Source of the DNA: Bradyrhizobium sp. B124 | GTDB taxonomy: Bacteria; Pseudomonadota; Alphaproteobacteria; Rhizobiales; Xanthobacteraceae | Reading direction: 5' to 3' | DNA: 64,000 nt | Assembly: GCF_038967635.1 (NCBI RefSeq) | Contig: NZ_CP152413.1 | Location: forward strand, 4,461,001-4,525,000 | Notes under the pieces: model-generated | Seen by the model: the letters and a program-made list of their open reading frames with translations, nothing else | What the model was told of the DNA's origin: nothing | Database searches by the model: none | Made by a program: the position numbers and the translations under genes | Shown here: piece by piece, positions 59,278 through 64,000 of the stretch | Position numbering within the stretch: position 1 is the first letter of the stretch | Layout of the letters: each line of letters begins with the position of its first letter

Positions 59278-60078
59278 ATGAAACTGACGCCGGAGCAGAT
59301 CGAATTTTTCCATCGCGAAGGCTGGCTGTTCCTGCCCGAGCTGTTCAGCCAGGAAGAGGTCGATTTCCTCGCACGCGAGGCGGTCTCGATCTATGACGCC
59401 AACCGCCCCGAGGTGTGGCGCGAGAAGAGCGGCGCGCCGCGTACGGCCTTCGCCGCGCATCTCTACAACGAGGCGTTCGGCCTCCTCGGCGCGCATCCGC
59501 GCATGATCGACCCCATCGAGCAGCTGTTCGGTGAGAAGGTCTACATGCATCAGTTCAAGATCAACGCGAAGGCGGCCTTCACCGGCGACGTCTGGCAGTG
59601 GCACCAGGATTACGGCACCTGGAAGCGCGACGACGGCATGCCGGAGCCGCGCGCGATGAACATCGCGATCTTCCTCGACGAGGTGATGCCGATCAACGGC
59701 CCGCTGATGCTGGTGCCGCAGAGCCAGACCGCCGGCGACCTCAAGGCGTCGCACGATCTCGAAACCACGTCCTATCCGCTGTGGACGCTGGACGAAGAGA
59801 CGGTGACGCGCCTCGTGAAGCAGGGCGGCATCGTCGCCCCGACCGGCAAGCCCGGCGGCATGCTGATGTTCCACGGCAATCTGGTGCACGGCTCGAGCGG
59901 CAACATCACGCCCTACCCGCGCAAGATCGTCTATTTGACGCTGAACGCGGTCTCGAACTATATCCGCACCCCGACGCGGCCCGACTACATCGCGCACCGC
60001 GACTTCACGCCGATCCAGACCGTTGCCGACGACGCCCTGCTGCGGCTGGCGCGTGCGCCGCGGCAGGCGGCGGAGTAA
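59278..60078 (+). CDS. Phytanoyl-CoA dioxygenase-family protein
   Basis: A 266-residue Fe(II)/2-oxoglutarate oxygenase. The iron site is WQWHQDYGTWKRDDG with H-x-D near residues 109-111, and the distal His in MLMFHGNLVHGSSGNITPYP with Arg in YPRKIVYLTLN for 2-oxoglutarate. The N-terminus LTPEQIEFFHREGWLFLPEL is typical of PhyH-like proteins such as EctD. An excellent ribosome site, AGGAGGAAAGCACC, precedes the ATG. Substrate unknown; the GntR gene upstream and the SAF-domain gene downstream suggest a small catabolic unit. Confidence 0.92.
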   Translation: MKLTPEQIEFFHREGWLFLPELFSQEEVDFLAREAVSIYDANRPEVWREKSGAPRTAFAAHLYNEAFGLLGAHPRMIDPIEQLFGEKVYMHQFKINAKAAFTGDVWQWHQDYGTWKRDDGMPEPRAMNIAIFLDEVMPINGPLMLVPQSQTAGDLKASHDLETTSYPLWTLDEETVTRLVKQGGIVAPTGKPGGMLMFHGNLVHGSSGNITPYPRKIVYLTLNAVSNYIRTPTRPDYIAHRDFTPIQTVADDALLRLARAPRQAAE

Positions 60079-60088
60079 TATCCCTGAT

Positions 60089-60189
60089 GTCGTTCCGGGG
60101 CGCGCGAAGCGCGAACCACAGATGCGCGATTGCGCATCGGGGAACCTCGAGATTCCGGGTTCGACGCTAGCGCGTCGCCCCGGAATGAC
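60089..60189. repeat. Palindromic intergenic element, GTCGTTCCGGGG family, copy 2
   Basis: Begins GTCGTTCCGGGGCGCGCGAA and ends GTCGCCCCGGAATGAC, with inner GATTCCGGGTTCGACGCTAG as in the copy at 44050. It separates the dioxygenase from the next gene. Confidence 0.8.
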
Positions 60190-60209
60190 CCTTTTGTTTG
60201 GAAAGCAAA

Positions 60210-61517
60210 ATGAACCTGCATCACCTCCTCAAAACCCGCGCCGCCGCCGGCAAGCCGGTTCGCGTCGCCCTGATCGGCGCCGGAAAATTCGGCTCGATGT
60301 TCCTGTCGCAGGTGCCGCACACGCCGGGGCTCGAGGTGCCGGTGATCGTCGATCTCGACCGCGACCGCGCGCGCGAGGCGTGCCGCACGGTCGGCTGGGA
60401 CGACGCGCGGATCGGCGCGACCACCTTTACCGATGACGGCGCGCGTGCGATCGCGGGCGGTGCATTCGATGTCGTGGTTGAAGCGACCGGCAATCCCGCG
60501 GTCGGCATCCGCCATGCCCGCGCGGCGATATCAGCCGGCAAGCATGTCGTGATGGTCAATGTCGAGGCCGATGTGCTGGCGGGCCCGCTGCTCGCCGAAG
60601 AGGCGCGCAAGGCGGGCGTGGTCTATTCGCTCGCCTATGGCGACCAGCCGGCACTGACCGCGGAGATGGTCGATTGGGCGCGCGCGACGGGATTCCGCGT
60701 CGTCGCTGCCGGCAAGGGCACGAAATATTTGCCCGCCTATCACGACGTGACGCCGGAAGGCGTGTGGCAGCATTACGGGCTCACATCAGGCGAGGCGCAA
60801 TCCGCCGGCATGAACCCGCAGATGTTCAACTCCTTCCTCGACGGCACCAAATCCGCGATCGAGATGGCAGCGATCGCCAATGCCTGCACGCTCGATGTGC
60901 CGTCGGAGGGCTTGCTGTTTCCGCCCTGCGGCGTCGACGACCTGCCGCATGTGATGCGGCCGCGCGACAAAGGCGGCGTGCTGGAGAAATCCGGCATCGT
61001 CGAGGTGGTGTCGTCGCTCGAGCGCGACGGCCGTCCGGTGTTTCGCGATCTGCGCTGGGGTGTCTATGTGGTGCTGGAGGCGCCGAACGATTATGCCGCC
61101 GATTGCTTCAAGCAGTACGGCCTCAAGACCGATGCGTCCGGCCGCTATGCGGCGATGTACAAGCCGTATCATCTGATCGGACTCGAGCTGAACATTTCCG
61201 TCCTGTCGGCGGCGCTGCGGAACGAGCCGACCGGGCAGCCGCGCGGCTTCCGCGGCGACGTCGCAGCGGTGGCGAAGCGCAATTTGCGCGCCGGCGAGAT
61301 GCTCGACGGCGAAGGCGGCTACACGGTGTGGGGCAAACTGATGCCCGCCTCCGCCAGCCTCGCCGCCGGCGCATTGCCGATCGGGCTCGCGCATCGCGTC
61401 AAGTTGAAGAACGACATCGCCCATGGCGCTGTCGTGCGCTGGAGCGACGTCGAGGTCGACGAGAGCAACGACACCATCAAGACGCGCAAGGCGATGGAGC
61501 AGACGTTTTCGCGCTGA
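60210..61517 (+). CDS. Homoserine dehydrogenase-like NAD(P)-binding protein with SAF domain
   Basis: A 435-residue oxidoreductase. Residues 18-150 form a Rossmann domain: VRVALIGAGKFGSMFLSQVP, VPVIVDLDRDRAREACRTVG, DVVVEATGNPAVGIRHARAA. The middle resembles the homoserine dehydrogenase core (VVAAGKGTKYLPAYHDVTPE, FNSFLDGTKSAIEMAAIANA), and the C-terminal part is a SAF domain (VAAVAKRNLRAGEMLDGEGG). Substrate is unknown; such proteins occur with sugar or amino-acid catabolism. The ATG at 60210 is chosen over a TTG at 60198. Possibly part of the GntR-dioxygenase unit. Confidence 0.9.
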   Translation: MNLHHLLKTRAAAGKPVRVALIGAGKFGSMFLSQVPHTPGLEVPVIVDLDRDRAREACRTVGWDDARIGATTFTDDGARAIAGGAFDVVVEATGNPAVGIRHARAAISAGKHVVMVNVEADVLAGPLLAEEARKAGVVYSLAYGDQPALTAEMVDWARATGFRVVAAGKGTKYLPAYHDVTPEGVWQHYGLTSGEAQSAGMNPQMFNSFLDGTKSAIEMAAIANACTLDVPSEGLLFPPCGVDDLPHVMRPRDKGGVLEKSGIVEVVSSLERDGRPVFRDLRWGVYVVLEAPNDYAADCFKQYGLKTDASGRYAAMYKPYHLIGLELNISVLSAALRNEPTGQPRGFRGDVAAVAKRNLRAGEMLDGEGGYTVWGKLMPASASLAAGALPIGLAHRVKLKNDIAHGAVVRWSDVEVDESNDTIKTRKAMEQTFSR

Positions 61518-61537
61518 CGCTCGAACGACAGGACGTC

Positions 61538-61744
61538 CTTCACCTCTCCCCGCGCTTTGCGGGGAGAGGCGTAGGCCGCCTTTGGCGGCCGCTCTCAAGA
61601 ACGCCGAAGCGTAGCTTCGGCTATGTCGCATCGCAGACGCGATCCGGGTGAGGGGCGAGGCACGCTGTTCAACAAGACGCAAAGTGCTCGCCGGATAGAG
61701 GCCCCTCACCCCAACCCTCTCCCCGTAAGAACGGGGCGAGGGAG
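61538..61744. repeat. CTCTCCCC-type palindromic element, copy 4
   Basis: Contains CACCTCTCCCCGCGCTTTGC, GGCGTTCT-type hairpins around 61580-61630 and CCGTAAGAACGGGGCGAGGG, lying between two convergent genes. Longest copy together with copy 1. Confidence 0.85.
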
Positions 61745-61767
61745 AAGAGAAAGCACCGCCGAACGAC

Positions 61768-62853
61768 TCACGGCAGCAGCCGCCTCGCCTTCGCCAGCTT
61801 GAACCATTTGCGGAACATCGCTTCCGTATCCATCATCTCGGTGAAGCCGGCCTGGTTGATCTTCACAGTCGAGACGATCGAGGGCGGACCGGATTCGGTC
61901 TGTCCGTAGCGCATGCTGTAATCGGCATATTGGAACGACAGGCCGACGAACTCTTCCAAGCTAGGTGCGATCAGATCGTGCTTCCTGCGCAGTTCGTCCC
62001 ACAGCGCGATCCATTTCGGATACTCCTGCGCCAGCGACAACGGCACGTGCCGGCCCGGCGCCATCTCGAGCGCATCTGATACCGCGGGCCAGATATTCTC
62101 CCAGGTGAAGACGTCGCCATTGGTGACGTTGAACGCTTCATTGCGCGCGGTCTCGGCCTCGCCCGACCATGCGATCGCGCGCGCCAGGAGATCGACGTCG
62201 ACCGCCTGCGCGACGCGCGGCGCACCGCCGGGATAGTCGAGCGGCCTGCCCTGCGCGCGCAACACCGCCGCATAGACGCCGAGCGGCGGGATCAAATCCA
62301 TCGCACCGCCCATGGCCTCGCCGATGATCAACACCGGGCGCAAGAAGCTCCAGTGCCAGCGCTTGCCCCGCTGCAGCTCCCGCAGGAAATTCTCCTGCGC
62401 CCAATAGAAATTCGGCTGCTCGTACATTTCCGAGCGGCCCTCGCGCGCCGGCACCGTGAGCGGCCGGACGTGCACGCCATAAGCCTTGGTGCCCTGCAGC
62501 AGTGCGACATGTTTGAGATCAGGCGCGACGGGTTCGAGCACGCCCATCAGGTTGCGCAGCATGCGGTCGTTGATTTCGATTTGCCCGGCATCGCGCCAGC
62601 CATCGACCAGGCTCGGCGCTTCATAGAGCGCGGCATAGATCAGGTGCGTCGCGCCGGCGAGCTCGGCCGCGGCGCGGCGGCAATCCTCAGCGCTGGTGAG
62701 GTCGATCCGCACATGCTGCGCGCCATAGAGATCGCGCGGCTTGCGACGCGACAGCGCGATGCGCTCGCAGTCGCCGGATGCGCCGAAGTGTCGCAAGGCG
62801 GCGTTGCCCACGAGGCCGGTCGCGCCGGCGACCACGACTTTCTTGTTGGCCAT
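61768..62853 (-). CDS. PRISE-like SDR oxidoreductase
   Basis: A 361-residue extended SDR. The N-terminus VVVAGATGLVGNAALRHFGA has the cofactor-binding GxxGxxG; HVRIDLTSAEDC and THLIYAALYEAPSLVDGW follow; EQPNFYWAQENFLREL resembles the NFYYxxED motif of progesterone-5-beta-reductase/iridoid-synthase-like (PRISE) enzymes, with the Tyr in place. They reduce activated C=C bonds with NADPH. The start ATG at 62853 is at the divergent spacer facing the TRAP binding-protein gene. Confidence 0.9.
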   Translation of the reverse strand: MANKKVVVAGATGLVGNAALRHFGASGDCERIALSRRKPRDLYGAQHVRIDLTSAEDCRRAAAELAGATHLIYAALYEAPSLVDGWRDAGQIEINDRMLRNLMGVLEPVAPDLKHVALLQGTKAYGVHVRPLTVPAREGRSEMYEQPNFYWAQENFLRELQRGKRWHWSFLRPVLIIGEAMGGAMDLIPPLGVYAAVLRAQGRPLDYPGGAPRVAQAVDVDLLARAIAWSGEAETARNEAFNVTNGDVFTWENIWPAVSDALEMAPGRHVPLSLAQEYPKWIALWDELRRKHDLIAPSLEEFVGLSFQYADYSMRYGQTESGPPSIVSTVKINQAGFTEMMDTEAMFRKWFKLAKARRLLP

Positions 62854-63150
62854 GTCCTTGAACTCCCATCAACTCACCTGCCCTGCGTAGCAGATCACGG
62901 CAAGACCGACAGGTATCGGATGAGACCAACAGCGCCGATTTCCCTTCGCAGCTGCAACCAAGGCGGGCGCTTGATTTCCTCCGGCAAACGATCATCCTGA
63001 CCGGTGGAACCGAAGGCTCGGATTCCAGACACAAGAGCCCGTCGAGGGTCACCGGACACATTCACCACAGCAACGTCGATCGATCGGCGAAGAAAGACGG
63101 CACCAAGATCGTTCCCCTTGTCGAGGCATCGGCACACAGGAGGAATACGC
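62854..63150. other. Divergent spacer before the TRAP binding protein
   Basis: About 297 bp between the PRISE-like gene and the TRAP binding-protein gene. It must hold both promoters. I see no gene, hairpin or repeat worth naming. Confidence 0.4.
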
Positions 63151-64000
63151 ATGAAGCGTCGTGATTTCTTGAGGGCAGGCGGCGTCGGACTGGCTGCGAC
63201 GGCGGTGGCTGCACCTGCGGTCGCGCAATCGATGCCGGAGGTCAGGTGGCGGCTCGCGGCAAGCTGGCCGAAGGCGCTCGATACGCTCTATGGCGGCTGT
63301 GAATTCTTCTGCAAGCGCGTCGCCGAAATCACTGACAACCGTTTCCAGATCCAGTCCTTCGCCGCCGGCGAGATCGTGCCGGGCCTGCAGGTGTTGGACG
63401 CCGTCTCCAACGGCACGGTCGAGATGGGCAACACCGCGCTGTATTATTACTGGGGCAAAAATCCCGCCTTCACCTTCGGCACCTCGCTGCCGTTCGGCCT
63501 CAACACGCGCCAGCATATTTCCTGGCTGCAATGGGGCGGCGGCAGCGAGCTGATCAACAACCTGCTTGCGGAATACAACTGTGTCGGCATTCCGACCGGC
63601 TCGACCGGCGCCCAGATGGGCGGCTGGTTCCGGAAGGAGATCAAGTCGATGGCGGATTTGCAGGGCCTGAAATTCCGCGTCGGCGGCTTCGCCGGCACCA
63701 TCATCGCCAAGGTCGGCGGCGTGCCGCAGCAGATCGCCGGCGGCGACATCTATCCGGCGCTTGAGAAAGGCACCATCGACGCCGCCGAGTGGGTCGGGCC
63801 GTATGACGACGAGAAGCTCGGCTTCGTCAAGGTCGCAAAATTCTACTACTACCCCGGCTGGTGGGAAGGCACCGGACAGGGCCACAACGTGCTGAACAAG
63901 GACAAGTGGAACGCGCTGCCGAAGCATTATCAGGCCGCGATCCAGGCAGCGTCCGAAGACACCTTCACCTGGGTCACCGGTAAATACGATGCGGTGAATC
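63151..64000 (+). CDS. TRAP transporter substrate-binding protein (DctP/TakP-like), truncated by window end
   Basis: An open frame of 283 codons running past 64000. The N-terminus MKRRDFLRAGGVGLAATAVA is a twin-arginine signal cleaved near VAQ. The mature part is of the TRAP DctP/TakP type: VRWRLAASWPKALDTLYGGC, IQSFAAGEIVPGLQVLDAVS, GLKFRVGGFAGTIIAKVGGV, then IAGGDIYPALEKGTIDAAEW. This resembles alpha-keto-acid binding TakP. The small and large membrane subunits should follow past the edge. AGGAGGAATACGC precedes the ATG. Confidence 0.93.
   Translation, partial: MKRRDFLRAGGVGLAATAVAAPAVAQSMPEVRWRLAASWPKALDTLYGGCEFFCKRVAEITDNRFQIQSFAAGEIVPGLQVLDAVSNGTVEMGNTALYYYWGKNPAFTFGTSLPFGLNTRQHISWLQWGGGSELINNLLAEYNCVGIPTGSTGAQMGGWFRKEIKSMADLQGLKFRVGGFAGTIIAKVGGVPQQIAGGDIYPALEKGTIDAAEWVGPYDDEKLGFVKVAKFYYYPGWWEGTGQGHNVLNKDKWNALPKHYQAAIQAASEDTFTWVTGKYDAVN

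Overview
The window reads as chromosomal DNA of an alphaproteobacterium of the Bradyrhizobium type. Base composition is high in GC, the intergenic spacers carry palindromic elements of the kind common in that genus, there is a typical alphaproteobacterial initiator tRNA, and the gene content (type I secretion, ExoY/ExoX/ExoP-like exopolysaccharide genes, ECF sigma factor with a SnoaL tail) fits. The species is inference; there is no 16S gene here.

Region 1 (1-12.5 kb) is a surface-protein and secretion block. A large strand-loop-strand (AIDA-type) repeat protein runs off the left edge, preceded by its likely autotransporter-type O-heptosyltransferase. A divergent FkbM methyltransferase follows, then a type I secretion pair (HlyD-like adaptor and HlyB-like ABC exporter), then a 1000-residue repeat protein with a HExxH motif and a membrane protein of unknown function. 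Neither large repeat protein has a visible Sec signal, so both are candidate type I substrates.

Region 2 (12.7-41.2 kb) is an exopolysaccharide locus built from two converging blocks. The forward block has an ExoY/WcaJ-type priming sugar transferase, a beta-helix lipoprotein, glycosyltransferase, FkbM and class I methyltransferases, a polymerase, an acyltransferase and a Wzx flippase. The reverse block has a Tat-exported LamG-like protein, Wza, a second Wzy/ligase-like protein, a Gly-rich secreted protein, a Wzc-type tyrosine autokinase and an anchored helical protein. A secreted GH16 glucanase, GDP-fucose synthase, a WcaI-type glycosyltransferase and GDP-mannose dehydratase complete it, so the polymer probably contains L-fucose and carries methyl and acyl groups. 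A small ExoX/SyrA-like protein sits in front of the priming transferase on the other strand.

Region 3 (41.5-42.3 kb) is a boundary with a small secreted protein, a decayed coding remnant and initiator tRNA-Met with its terminator.

Region 4 (42.6-64 kb) is ordinary metabolic DNA: coniferyl-aldehyde-type dehydrogenase, GMC oxidoreductase, SDRs, quinone oxidoreductase, two paralogous MBL hydrolases, FAA hydrolase, GST, Ogt, alpha/beta hydrolase, a carboxymuconolactone decarboxylase-like protein divergent from an ECF41-like sigma factor, M20 peptidase, a GntR regulator with phytanoyl-CoA dioxygenase and homoserine-dehydrogenase-like/SAF genes, a PRISE-like reductase and the start of a TRAP transporter binding protein. 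Short palindromic elements crowd the spacers here and are not seen left of the tRNA.
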